A stretch of 64,000 nucleotides of DNA, from positions 109,014,302 through 109,078,301 of the forward strand of contig NC_133164.1 of the NCBI RefSeq assembly GCF_040802235.1, in the 5' to 3' direction. Of this stretch, positions 37,401 through 52,400 are shown piece by piece (position 1 is the stretch's first letter; every line of letters begins with the position of its first letter). This DNA is from Manis javanica. Lineage: Eukaryota; Chordata; Mammalia; Pholidota; Manidae. A program made the position numbers and the translations under genes. The notes beneath the pieces were generated by a model. That model had not been told where the DNA came from and made no database searches. It saw only the letters and a list, made by a program, of their open reading frames with translations.

Positions 37401-40400
37401 ATGAAGAAATCACTAATGCATGAAAATTTAGCATAACAAATGAGAAGGAAACACTACCTAATAAAAGGGTGCTGGCTGTTTCTCACCATCGATTAAAAAA
37501 AAACCCTAGTCCCTACTACTACCCACCCCCCAAAAAAACACAACATAAACAGAAAAAGGGGGAGAAACCTTTATTTAATAAAAAGAGAAATGCTAAGTCT
37601 GTACAATCATGTTTATGGCATCATAGTATGTATAAAGAAAATGAAACTAATTGATCACAAATAGAAGATACAGAGCCTTAGGTTTATCATCTTTTGGAGG
37701 AGTTTGAAATAAATCCACCCCAGTTCTGATCCTAAAAAATGGTTGCTTCAAACCTGGAGTTTTAGAATAGTTGGAAGAAAGGGTTCCCTCATTTTTAGAT
37801 TAAGAGGGAATTTAAATTCTAAAATAAAAAGCTCTAGAAATAAGGTGAAAAGTTTCCTTTTTCTTACTTTCAGTCCCTAAGAACCTCACATTTGCCCATT
37901 CAACTATACCCTTGCTTTTTCTAAAAACAATTTTACTCTTTCCCAAAACAAAGAACATCTACCTCTATGTCATAAAAAGTTTTAAATATGTGCTAACAGA
38001 GCTATAGAACAGAAAGTTAAAGAAAAGCTGTCCGTTACTCACCATTATCTGGCCCTTGAAATTTCATCGAATAAAGCTTAACAGGTTGATTGAATGCCAC
38101 AGTAATGAGTAGCTGTGAAGAAAATACTTTCATCTTAAAAGGGCTTTTGAACACCTTAAATATACACAATAGCTAAGCAGAATTAAAACGCTTCATTCAG
38201 AGGCAGAAAAAAATTTAATTCATCCACCAAAACCAATGTAATATGTAAAATCAGTAAATTGACAGTAACTTGATTAGACTGATATTTGAGAATACAATAA
38301 TCTATTATTTATAAGGAACTGACAAAATTAACTAAAATTATGTGCAAAAACCTACAGTCTTATTACCTACAAAGTGGCAAACAATCTACTTTCCCAAAAA
38401 ACCAAACCTCCAAATTAAAACTTGAACTATACAGTTTAGCAAATAAGCCTAAAGTTTTCTAGGACACTTATCAAGCATCAACATTTGACAATTTGGAGAT
38501 ACTGCACAGGTTACGTCGAGAGACTAGCTCTCAAAAGGTTCTATTTGATGCCAAATTCAAGAAAGTAGGACTCTTAGAGCTCTACAGTAACCTCCAAACC
38601 TCCATCCTAAATTTATTTGACTAACTGAATTTGGAAGGTCATATAAGGGAACTGGGATACAAAACAATGTCTGAGAAAAAAACTGAGAATACCTCTCTCT
38701 CAGAAACTGATACATTCACTCCATCTTCTTTCTAGCTGAAGTTGTGTCTGTTGTAAGTACCTATGCTTCTACCCTAGAAGGAAGACTTCCAGGAAGTTGT
38801 AGCCAGTCTAGATGATGTGTATCACATTATATTCAGGGCACCATTTACAAGGAGCACAATGTGAATGATATCCTCAAAGCTACAGAATAAGGTAACTCTG
38901 CTTGGAGCAAAGAAAGACAGGGTTTGGATATGATTTCAGAATCATTGTGGTCTGCCTGCCTATGAAAACACCTACACTATTTCCTTCAACTACGTAAGTA
39001 CTTTATATACTTGACCTGTGATAATGCGTCAAAAAATAGTAAGTATGACATGTTTAGGGGCTTGAATCACAGGTGAAGAGGAGATGAGAGTGGAAAGCTA
39101 GAAACACATCAAGTCAGCAAGAATATGACATCTCTTCCTAATGTCAATGAAGAAGAATCATGTAACTCTTTTAACAAAGAGAAGCGTGATCAGATTTGTA
39201 TTTTGGTAAAAAAACTTTATAAACATGCCTAAGATGGACTGGAATGGAAACAATGCAGAGACAGTGGAGTAGAAAGTAAACTAAGGAAAGCAATAGTCAA
39301 GATGATCAAAGCAGTACCACACTGCTTCCTCTGTGACAATGTAGGGATTAGGGAAGTACAATTCACGTATACATCTGGGGGTAAGGACTATAAGGCAATG
39401 TTCATCTAATTAGCCTCTATTTTTCAGGGACAAATTCATCTGGTTGGGTAAAATGGATGGAAAGCAGGTCAAGAATGAACAAATGGACTTAAGAGAAGTG
39501 AAAGCTCAACTCAGCAGAGGGATTACTTCAAGAGTCTGATGATTCTCTGTATTGCCCCTGGGAGCTCACATAGACCACAGTAAGGTCATGGCCTGCAGCG
39601 TCAAAGGACAGGGGCCAAAGAAACTAAGACCTATAAAAAGGAAAGGAAGAAGTGCTCATCTGGGAAGAAGACAGAAACTTGATAAAGAAACAAGTGGGCA
39701 CAAGTAATGATCATCCCTACAAGCCTTCAATTCAATCACCTGTTCATCACAATCAGATTCCAAGAAGGTCGTGTCCTTTCGTAAACAGTTGTCAAATCCA
39801 TGGTCGTCGCTTTCATTAAGACATTCACAGCCAGCTTTGTTAATAAAAGGCATTAAATCCATCTGAAATAGTTAAATTAAGACTTTAGGCAAAGCATTTG
39901 TATTTGGTACAAAAATCTTGGTAAGAAATGTAAATATGTGATTTTAGACTAGGCAATTTTGAAGACACTATCTCTCCTAAATTAGTAACCAAAACTTTTA
40001 TATTAATAATCTTTCTTTTGAATTTCTGAGATCTAACACTAGTTATTAAAGTCAAATCTAGGCTTAGCCCACTCAATAAGGTATCAAAAACCAAGCCTGG
40101 AACACTAAGATTATAAAATGTTGACTTACACTTTTTAAATGACTGTCCTGCAATGGAAAATATGCAAATTAAAGTACTTGTAGGATCCAAAGAAAGTCTA
40201 CCTCCCTCTTCTAGAGCCATGCACTCTTTTCAACATATATCTATGAAGAGTTCAAATTTAAGATGAACAGCAATAAGGATTAAAAACTTTTTTATTATGG
40301 AAAATTTCAAACATACATAAATAAAATACAGTGAACCTCTATGCCCACTTCCCAGCTACAATCTCAAACTCACGATCACTCTTGACTTCATCTTTATCCC

Positions 40401-43400
40401 ATAATCAGTCCCTACCCCTGACCCTGATTATTTTCAAGTAAATCTTAGACATGTTTTCATTTAATTCATGAATATGTCAGTGTACTCACTAACATTTCTA
40501 AGAGATGAAGACTTTAAAAAACAAAAACTTCAACATTCACACAACTAAAACAGTAATACTTTAATATTAGCAAACATAAATTTCAAATTTCTTCAATTGT
40601 CTTATAAATTCTTTATAGTTGAATGATTAGACTACAGATCCAAAAAAAGAATAGACACTGTACTTGGTTAATATATTTCTTAAATCTTTTAAATCTATAG
40701 CCATGTAGCCTATACAATCATGTTTACGGCATCATAGTATAGGCTACATGGCTATAGATCATGGAATCTATATAGATATAGATCATGGAAAATGATCTAT
40801 ATTCCAGATTTTGCTGTTTCCCTGTGGTGTCATTTAACAGTTTCCCATCTTCGGTATTTGTGTTGGCTAATAGAATACAATGCCGAAGAGTATCGTGACG
40901 GCAGTCATCCCTGTCCTGCTTCTGATTTTAGTGGGAATGCCTCTAGTGCTTCCCTATTAAGATCTTATTGAATGCTTTAGGAATAAATAGTTACTGAATT
41001 CTGTCAAATGCTTTTCCTGCATTAGGAGATCAAGATTTTCTCCTCTAGGTTGCTGGATTTTGTTTACTACTATTTTATTTAAGATTTTTACACCAGTACC
41101 TAATTAGAACTAGCTAGTAGCTCTCTTTTTTGGTGCAAACTTGGTCAGATTCTGAGTATGTCATATTTACTTCAAAAAGAATTGTGGACATTTTCTCTCC
41201 TTATATATGTGGGTCTTAAGTGGTTGCAATAACATTAGATTATCTGATTTTTAAAGCTTTTGCAGAATTTCCCTGTGAAATTATCTTGGCCTTCATGGAA
41301 CTGCTCTTTTATTGTATTCTTTATAGTGACTGGTCTATTTAGGAGCTCTACTTCTAGAGAAGTTGATCGTGACAAGTTCTATTTTTGTAGAAAAGAATAC
41401 ATTTCATCTGCTAAATAAGGATATTTTTAAAGGTTAACAAGTATTATAAATTATTAGTTGCATGTTCACCTTTATATTACAAAGACTCTATTATTATTTT
41501 TGTACAGGAATATACTAATGCATGTATATACAGTAATGAAAAACTAAAGGAAACTGTTTACATGTCAAGCAAGTACCAACATGTTATTAACAATCCATTA
41601 AAACAGACCCCTAAATAATCATGGAGTAGCCTAAATACTATCAAAGCCAAAATATTTTGTATTATATTAAATGGTCCATTGTATTAAAGGCTAAATATTA
41701 TTACTCATTACGTATCATAGCCAATTCAAAAAGGGGAGAGGGAGAGAAAAGTAGTGCTTTGGAACAAAGCTCTGTTGTGGAGTGATGCTGAACTTCATGA
41801 ACATTTGCCTTAAAAGGGAAATTTTGACAAAATCTTTTAAATGTTTATGTCTCCCATCCTACCAAGATGCCTCTTCAATACTCTTGTCTAGGATTAAGAG
41901 CCCACACATGAAGACAATACTGCAGTTATACTTCTTATATCCTAATAACAACACTAAACTAAACAGGTGAAATTATCTAAAGTTTGTATATTTATTCATC
42001 ATGGGGCACACAAAACAAGTTTCACGTTCAAACAACTGCATTAAAATGCTTTGTTATTCAACCCTGGGACAAAATGCCATTATATTTTATATATCTTATA
42101 TAACTGCAGGTTGCCATAATCTGAAAATATGCAATTGGAAATAAGTATCACTGTCTGTATAATCAACTTGCCAATAATGAGGAAAGAATCATGAGAAAAC
42201 AATCAGATAAATCCAGATTATAGGACAGTCTATAAGACAGATGATCTAGACCCAACTGTACAATAAGATAGCCATTAGCCACATGTGGCCATTTCAAATT
42301 AAATTAACTAAAAGTAGATAAAACTAAAAAGTCAGTTCCTCAGTTGCACATGCTCAATAGCCACATGTGCCTACGACTGCTACATTAGACTGGTGCTGGT
42401 TTAAACTTTCAAAAAAGGCAGTCATGAAAGAAAAAAGAGGAAAGTTTCTAGACTAAAAAACACTAAAGTGAACTGACAAATGCAATGTATGATCCTTGAT
42501 TTCATCCTAGATGTGGGGAAAATACTATGAAAGATATTTGGAGATGATTAGAGAATCTGAATGTAGGCTGTACATTAGAGATATTTTATCAATGCTAAAT
42601 TTCTTAGGAGTGATAATGGCATTGTGGTTGTACAAGAGAATGTTTTTGCTGTTAGAAACTACATGTTAAAATATTTATAGAGGAATAATCATGATATCTA
42701 TATTCCTTGCTTTTAAATGATTGTGTAGGAGATAAAAGTAGAACCTATCAAGACAGAGCAAAAAATAGGAAAATATTCACAACTGATGAACACAGATGAG
42801 TGGTATATGTATTTACTGTACTACTCTAACTCTTATATCAAATAAATTTCATTGTTTTTTTTTTACAAGGACACAAAATCTAACATGAAACACACGTTAA
42901 GTTAGAAATACCTTTCCATGCTTGAAGCTTTTGGTAGAAAGATCTGTTTCCTTCCTTACAGCACAAATTAGGGTCCCTTAATATTTGATTTCTTTTTGAT
43001 TAATGAACAATTTCAGAGCAAAATCTATAGTTAGCGGTTAGAATATTAAAATATATCAAGATTCAGAAGACACGCAAGTACAAGTTCAATTCCATTCCAC
43101 CTAGCATTCAAACTTCTTGAGAGGAAGACTCGATATTAATAGCCCCCCTCATTTGAAGCTAGGTACTCTTAACAAATACAGGAGAGAAAAGATAGACTTT
43201 TTGAATTTTCCCAACTTCAATAAACATTTTAAAAACTAAAAGTCATTATGTTCACAAATACATTAACAACTGAATAAGATTCCACTATAAATCTTAACCT
43301 TTTGAGTATCATACCCACATCTTTTGTAGTAAGTTAAACCCCTCTAAAGTAGATACATGTTCCTCTAAAGTAGATATGTGTTCTCTTTTACTCTGGCTCC

Positions 43401-46400
43401 TATCAATTCAGGAGTTTTAAAAGGACAGGAGGTGTAAAATCAGTAACTGCATAGTCTCTTAGTGTTACATAAGGACTAAAGGTCTTTATGCCAAGAAACC
43501 CAAAATTTTACTTAAAAATTGTCAATATATTTTTGCTAAGCTTACATTTAAATCTACTTAAGGTACAGGTTTTCACTCACTGACTCTTACTCTTATTTTG
43601 TATTGTGAGAGGAATAATGTTCTTGGGAACACACTACCAGTTTTGAATATTTAATAACCTCTAAAACCTCTATTTCAAAACTTAGTATCTTTATTGACAG
43701 CTGATGGAAAAAAATGAAAATGTTTTTAATAGCCTTTCACAATGTATTCACAACATATGCATGAAAACTAAATTTTTTTGATTTCTTAAAACTTTCATTT
43801 TCTCCTGCCTATTTCCTACCTGAGGTCAAAACGCTGGTACCACATTCAGATGAGGTGTAAAGTATCCCTCTAGCTAAACAGCAGGACTGTTTGACTAAGA
43901 CTTTTTCATGCAAAAACCCTTCGTAATATAGGAATAAAAAAAACAAAGATGTAAACACAGCTGTTTACAAATAAAACGATTTCCAAAATTTTCCAAAAGG
44001 TGTCACAACTCTGACTTATACATGTTCATACTTTCCAACTGGATATTACAATTTCAGGTTATCATGTAACAGTTCTTTTTTAAGTAAGTAAGTATTAATT
44101 GCATTTCCCTAACAAACTCAATTAGTGCTTGTATTACATGTTAAAAACACAACCTCATTCACACAAAAAGAGAATCTCAGTTACCTGACTAAAGATTCAC
44201 CTTCCTCAGCATGAATTTAAGGGACTTAACAAAAAGGATTTGTAGCCCCATGACACAGATATGCTTTAATGTACTTGATACATACTTTCAGATACTAGCT
44301 TTAACTTGAGGTAAGGCATTTTTAAAAGTTCGCCTCTCATCTGCCAATTCAGTACTTTGTTTATGCAAATTGCTGCCATGAAGTATTACTCCAGAATTTT
44401 ACTTTCTTCCTGAATAACTCTCAGCTGATAAAGACAGTGAGTTATAGCTATTGATGTTACATAATTTTCAAAAAAGCTTTAAGTTCTTAAGTCTTCAAGT
44501 TATTATTTAGAATAATAACTTACTCTTAAAACTCAGAAAAACATAACCAGTACTAAAGTCAAATTTGATTCTTACACAAAATCAGCAACTAGAGTACCAG
44601 AAAGGGGAGATAATTTAAAAAGAGGGAAAAAGCTCTAGGAAGTGGTAAGAAAAGAAGTTCAGGATAGAATGGTTACACATTAAAATTTACATATTTTATA
44701 CAATGGTCAAAAAAAGGGAGAACTTTTCCAATGTATACTTCTTCACTTTTTTGGGGAAAAGGGTACAAAATAAGTGTTACAGTTAAAATAGTTCAGAAAG
44801 CAGATTTAAAAAATAAATGGCAAAGGAAATTATCAGGTGAAATTTAGGAAAAATAGAATGAGGGTTTAAGGTTATAAAACACACAACACAGACAAAACCA
44901 AATAGCTACTGAATTTAAAGTTATTTGAAGTGTTCTTAACTAGCAAAAGATAAAACAGGAAGAGACATAATGACCAATGAAAGATAAATCATGATTTCAC
45001 TTTTAAGTGTACATACATAGCCTTTTGGAATATCTGTGTCCTCATTGCTTCCAGGGTCATTTTCTAGGTGCTGCTTGATTTTTTCTTCTAATCCCACAGC
45101 ATCTGCTCCTTGATATTGATCAATTCTCACTTTGTTTCGAAAAAACAGAAAGGTAGGTGTTGCTGATATATTGTTGGTGGCAGCTGTGCCCTAGAATTGG
45201 CAAGTTAAACAGCATTACAGATTAAAACTAAGATTAAACCACTTTAAGTATTCATTCTACATCTCTATGGATGTTAAATATTACAAGAATGACCTAAAAG
45301 CATGTAAAATAATTTACCCATAAATGTTATTTAAGAAAAAGCAAGCCTATTTCTAAGGAGCACAACTACATTACCCTTACAACCACAATGAAGAACAGAC
45401 CTGCATTTTTTTCACTTCTAGTGCTAAATACTTCAATCAGTAGAATAATTAGCTTCCAATATAGAAACACAAATGTTAACTATATATGTCATCTTAAGTT
45501 TTCTAGTATCCACAAGAAAAAAGAGAAATATGCGAAATCAATTTTAATGTTTTAGTGAATCCATTATGTGCATTTTCAACATACAATTGACATAAAAAGT
45601 TAATGACATATTTTTACAATTTTTTCTTTCATATAAAGCCTTCAAATTCCTATGTCAATTTTATACTTACAACATATATCATGTGGGACTTGCCACATTT
45701 CCACATGTATGTAGTAGCTACCATATAAGACAATGCAGCTCCAGAAGTCAGCACTTCTAGATTAGAGACAGTGAATACTTAAAGGGCCAGTGCTGCAGTC
45801 CAGTAGCATGTGACATAAACAATCAATGTGTACATAGAGCTCACACCAAATCCCCAAAATATTAACTACAAATTACATAACATTCTAAAATTTTTTTCAC
45901 ACTCAGAAATGTATCAAAGACAAAGCCTCACCCACACACAAAAAAAGCAGCTACACAGCTATTCCTTAGTAAGAACTGAAGACGACATTTTTAGTGTTAG
46001 AAGGAACTTCACAAATATTTTTCCATATTTCTACATATGCAAATGAAGAACTGTCACAGCCATTTCAACTAAGTAATAAGGGCAATCTATCTATAACACT
46101 GGTTCAATCAACAGTAATCAACATTTTAGTTTCTGCTGAGTATGCAGTTTTGGAGCTAAGATTACAAATTGATCAATTCAAATCAAACTATAAGCAAGAA
46201 TTCTCTGTGATGGTTTTCTAATGAACCAAAGCAGAAGATACAATTTTAGATCTGCAAAAGATAAACAAAGATACATAAAACACAGAACTGCCAGGTGACC
46301 AATTAAGCTTAACATATTAATTATATCAGAAAGATATTAATAAAACAAGCCTAAAGCAACTAATTGGACTACCCTTAATTAATACAATTATAAGAACATT

Positions 46401-49400
46401 TGTAATCATCATGCCACCACAATTTCCTGTCTTCAAAGGAATAAGTGCTATGTATAAAAAGAGGTAAATAAACGAAAAATGACATTAATGTTGAATTTCA
46501 AACAGATTTGCAAATTCATTGAAAAAAAAAAAGGACTCCTTTCTCTCACCTGACACTGATGTACATCTACTTCCAAGAAAACTGCTTGTGGATACTTATT
46601 ACTCATAGAATTGAATGCGGGAGCAATCCTTAAACATGGTCCACACCTGTGAGGAAGATAAAAGGAATGCTCAGTAAAATTAACACCAAAAATTGTTCTA
46701 TTTTATACTCCAAAGAACTTGTCAATTAAACCATAAAATAATACAAACTTTTATCAACCTGGCTTCAGACTTTCCAGTTTTTCCACTGGACTATTTAAAT
46801 TAACTTACATCAATACCACATTGCCTTAATTATCAATTCCAGTCTATAAGAAATCTTGAAGTCTAATTGCATGAAGTCTTCCAGCTTTGTTCTCAGTAAA
46901 ATTAAAGAAACTCTAAATAAATGGAATAATACACTATGCTTAAGAATTGGAAAACTCAGTATTGCCAAGATGTCAATTCTCCTCAATTTGGTCTGTAGGG
47001 TCAATTTAATTAAAATCCCAACACAGTTTCTTGGAGAAATTAACAAATTTAAATTCTAAAATTTATAGAGAAATACCAAGGATAGCCTAAACCATTTTTG
47101 GTTCAAAGCTGATGGAATTACATTACCAGGTATTACAGACCCATTCCATACACACTAACCTGATTTATAAAAAAGTTGACAAAGCAGTGCAGTGGAGAAA
47201 GGATTCAATAAACAATTTTGAGTCAACTGGATATACACATGGGAAAATACTGAATCTTGACCACTATCTCACACCACACACAAGAACCAATTCCAGATGG
47301 ATTTTAGATCTAAATGTGAAAGGTAAAACAGTAAGGATTTTAGGAAAATCCTTTAGAAAAAACTACAGAGCATATTTTCAAAACCACAGAGTTAAGTGAA
47401 GATTTCATAAAACACAAAAAGCCCTAGAGAAAAAAACAAAGAAATGATATAAAGGAATATTGATAAACTGTAAAATATTAAGGCCTTTTGTTCATCAAGA
47501 TACCACTGAGAGGGTGAAAAGACAACCCAAAAACTGGTAAAGAAAACAAACAAATGAACTATAAAACATATCAAATGATTATACACCTAATATGTAAAGA
47601 ACTCCTACAAGCATTAAGAACAAGGCTGACACCCAAAAGAAAAAAATGGGTAAACTCTTGAAGTGGTACTTGACAAATGATGTTATCCAAAGAGTCAATA
47701 AATTTGAAAAGATGTCCTATTTCGTTAGCCACTAGAGAAACCAGAGAAATGCAAATTAAAACTACTCCCACCAAAACAACTAAAACAAGAATGAAGCATT
47801 GTCAAGAATGGGGAGCCACTGAATTGTTAGACAGTGCAAACTGGTATAACGACTTTATGGGGGAAGAAAAGAACCGGCAGTATCTGCTAAAGCAAGATTT
47901 ATGCCTACCTATGACCATCTCTGAGATATATTAACAACAGAAATAGTTGTTTGTTGTCTACATATGTTTGTCTTAGGGCATCTGAAAAAATATTGATAGT
48001 AGCAATATATCTAACAGTAAAAAATTAGAGATTACCCAAATTCCTATCAACAACTGAATGAGTAAATTAACTGTAGTTATTCATACAGTGGAATACTATA
48101 CAAAAGCAAAACTGACTGATGGAAAACTTCATGGAAAACATGGACGGCCCTCACAAATAATACTAAGGAAAGAAGTAGACTGTATGATTTCATTTCTGTA
48201 CAGTTGAAATACAAGCAAAATTTATCAATAGTATTTAAATCAGAACAATGGTTACCTCAGTGGGAGTAAGTGACAGGATAGGGGCATTAGAGAGATTTTA
48301 AGAGGCTAGTAATGTTTAATTCATCCAAAAGCTGGTAACACAGGTGTGTGTGTCCAATTTGTGAAAATTCATTATGCTACCAATTTATAATTGTGCACTA
48401 AGTGTATCTCAGCAAAAGTTCAAAAAAATGAGAAAAGTCTTGGTTTTAGCAGAAGAAACCCAAAGAAAAGCAAATTCTAAAGAACCAAATGTTCAAACTC
48501 ACAAATGTTTATACTCAAACTGTGATTGTATCTTCATTCTTAACATTTTCATCCTGTGCCATCCTTAAACCTCACACCAAAAAGTTAAGAAAGTAACAAT
48601 AAACTTATTAATAGTAAATTTGGTGCTTTCAAAAGTAGATTTTTGGATGTAACAATCCTCTACTAGGCACTACGACTAAATTATTAAGAAACAAACAGTT
48701 GATTAAATCTATGTTCAGTTAAGCAGAATGCTTCCAGCTACTAATAAATCTTAAGTACTATGGATGTGAGTACAAATTGGATGATACTCATAGAAGGGCC
48801 ATTTGGTCAGAATTATCTATCAATGTGAAATGAACACAACTCAGATCAACAATCGCACTTCTAAAAGTCAATCTTAACAATTACTCAAGTTGACAATAGT
48901 ATGTTTAAGGAATTCAATGCAATGCTTGTAATAGTAAAAAATTAGAAAATCTAAATAAGCTATCACAGAAAAACACTTAAAAACTTACAGTACATTTGTA
49001 CCAGGGGATAAGGATAATTTGTACTGTTTAAAAGAAAACTAAGTCTCATGGTAAAATGTTCTCTTATGACATTAAAAAGATGTGTGTGTATAAAATATGT
49101 ATTAAAAAGTTAGATGGGTTGCACAATAATGTTAATTACTTCTGCAAAGTGGGATTGGAAAAGGAAGACAAAGAGGTGAGGGGCAAGTTTTTAATTATCC
49201 ATACCTCTGCATCCATTGCTTTTTTATGATGAACAGGTGTTTTATTTTGAAACATTAAATAAGTTGAGAATAGAGAATTTGACATTAACTGCATTTAAAT
49301 AGGTGTCACATACGAAGCACAGGTATTTATGCTATAGTATACTATCCTCATTCCTGAAAATCTTCCTTCTGCAAAAGCATGCACTCAAAATAAGAAGACT

Positions 49401-52400
49401 AATAGGATATGTAAGATTGAGGCAAACCATTTAAACCTATGCAACTCTGTGAAAATACCCCAAAGAAAAACAATAGTACTCTGGAAATACCTGAACTGCC
49501 AGGCACGTAGCTCAGATCTACAGACTACCTACCTCAGGGAATATTCAAAATGAATAAAAACAATGAAGTGTAAGTGGTGCTCTGAGCCAGTAGGGCTGCC
49601 ACTAAGGCAGGGACAAGAGGAAGTGCGTGAGGGAGACTGAATCCCCCTGGGGAACAAATGCTGGGTGCAGCAGCTCATATTTAATTTTGTTAACTTTAAC
49701 TTTCTTAAAATAAACCTGAAAGAGAGCCTCCCTGTGTGAATGAGGGTTCTCCTCCCACCTGCTACAACATTCTATTTCTATTCCTGATCTTCACTACGTA
49801 TAAAAAATAGAACATGAACCAACACAACTTCCACATTCTGTGGACATCATTGCTCTATTCACCAATCCCATATGAGCAAACTGATGTTAAACGAACACAT
49901 CTTGTTGCTGAACAGACTGTACTGAAATAATGGCTATCTTGTAAATAACTGTTCCCTTTCAAAATTTAACCTTATCTAGATCCTTCGATTTTAGCTGGCA
50001 ACCACAGATTGGAACAGTAGTCACAAGTCAAAGTAAGTCATAGAACACAGAAGCACAAATATATACAGCAGCATACTTTCACACAAATCATTCAAATGAA
50101 CTGAAAGTTTATTTAAGTAAGATGTTTGCCTCCTTTAACATTAGTAAAAGTAAACTTAAACTTCCATTATTAGCTGAGCTCATGAATAAGTCATCTGATT
50201 TCTCTGTATAAAATGAGAAGGGACTAGATTCGCTAAGATGTTTCCCATGTCTAAATTATCATGCCCTAAGTATGCCTGAATTTCAGGATTTTACTTTTTT
50301 TCTGGCACAGCCCTTGATTCACAGCTCTTCATACACAATCAAAGGACTTTGAACTTGTAGAAGAGACCAGAGACCATCCGGTCCAGAGGTTTAAAAAAGA
50401 ACAACAAAAAGTTATTTTCTACAGTTAAACCTTTTTGAAGGAAAGCTTATTTGTTAAATCCACTATGTAAAACAGATATGTAGGAAGGATTCTGAATTAT
50501 GCTTTTTGAGAGAAAAGAACATATCAAACACTCCAGCTTTCTGCAACTGAAACAGAACCAAGCCCACAAAACTAAAACTTTAAAATTGACCTCACCTAAC
50601 ACTGCACTGCTTATAATCACTCAATGTATCTGGGTATACTTAGTAGTAGTACAGAGATGCCAGTTACAAAAATACACTACCACAGTATATAATTCACATA
50701 TATGACTTCATTCTCTAAATAAATTAGGTTGTCATATTATTCCCACATTACAGGTAGGGAAAAAGCCTAAGAGACTGAATTGTCCTGGGTCTTAAGATTA
50801 GTTTGCAGGCATAGCTGTTAACTAAATTATTCAAGGCACTATTTACTGAAAAATGTGAGGCTATGTGCAATACACAGCTGAACCTGTGTTTCCTTTCTGC
50901 TTCAGCTGGGAATAACAAGGATAACACTCTACAATCCAAATAGTGCATTCAGCAATGGGAGCTTAAACAAGTTATTTAACCTCTCTGTGACTGAAATAAC
51001 TCATTCGTAAAATGGGGGTAATTTCAAAAACTATTCTAAGGAATGAATGAGTGAGACAATATAAGTGCTTAAACAAGTCCCTACACATGCTAAGTTATAA
51101 ATGTTGAATACTTTCATTGCTCCAAAAAATACAGAATGGTGTCAGGACCATTCACTGGAGAAAAGAGTTTTTTCAACAAATGGTACTGGGAAAACAGCAT
51201 TCACATGCAAAAGAATGAAGTAGTACCCTTTTACACCATTAACAAAAGTAACTCAAAATGGATCACAGATCTAAACTTAAGAGCTAAAATATAAAATTCT
51301 TTGATGACAACATAGAGGAAAATCTTCATGACACTGGATTTGGCAATGACTTCTTGGATATGACACCAAAAGCACAAGCGCCAAAAGAAAACAGATCAAA
51401 ATTTCAAAACTTTTGTGTTATCAAAGGACACTATCAAGAAAGTGAAAAGGCAAAAAACTGAAGGAACAAAACAGCAGCAGACTCACAGAACCCAAGAATG
51501 GACTAACAGTTACCAAAGGGAAAGGGACTGGGGAGGATGGGTGGGAAGGGAGTAGGAGGGGAAAGGGGCATTACCATTAGCACATATAACGTAGTGGTGG
51601 GGGGCCCGGGGAAGACAGTATAACACAGAGAAGACAAGTAGAGATTCTATAGCATCTTACTATGCTGATGGACAGTGACTGTAATGGGGTATGTGGTGGG
51701 GACTTGATAATGGGGGGAATCTAGTAACCACAATGTTGCTCATGTAATTGTATATTAATGAAACCAAAATTTTAAAAAAGGAAAAAAAAAAAAAAGAAAG
51801 TGAAAAGGCAACCTAATGGAAGAAAACATTTTCAACTCATGTATCTGGTGAAGGAGTACTTTCCCAGCTCAAGGATTTGAATAGACATTTACAACAGAAG
51901 ATAAACAAATAGCCAATAAGCAGAGATACTCACATTAGTCATTAAGGAAATGTAAAGACCACTAGGTATCACTTCACATCGATTGAAAATGGCTATTAAA
52001 ATATGAAAAGTGTTGGTGACTATGTGGAAAATTGGAACTCTCATGCATTGCTAGTGGGAATGCAAAATGATGCCACTACTTTGGAAAATAGTTTGGTGGT
52101 TTCTCAAAAAGGTAAACACAGAATTACCATATAACTGAGCGATTTCACTCGTAGGTATACACCCAAAAGAACTGAAAACAGGGACTCAGAGATATCTTCG
52201 CACACCAATGTTCATAACGGTTTATTCACAATAGCCAAAAGGTGAAAACAGCCCAAATGACCATAAAGAGCTGAATAAGCAGTATGTGGTTATGTACATA
52301 CAATGGAATATTATTCAGCTTTAGAAAAGAAAATTCTGACACATGCTACATGAATGAATCTTGAAAACATTATGCTAACTGAAATATGCCATAAAAGGAC

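Larger units (their letters stand above)
39863..45016 (-). other. TXNL1: TXNL1 intron 3
   Basis: GT-AG intron of 5.2 kb. It holds an L1-derived region (40275-41400), the 22-bp perfect hairpin at 40693-40759, a hAT-Charlie-like element at 42244-42405 and a 21-bp tandem duplication at 43341-43382. The remainder is unassigned AT-rich sequence. Confidence 0.9.
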
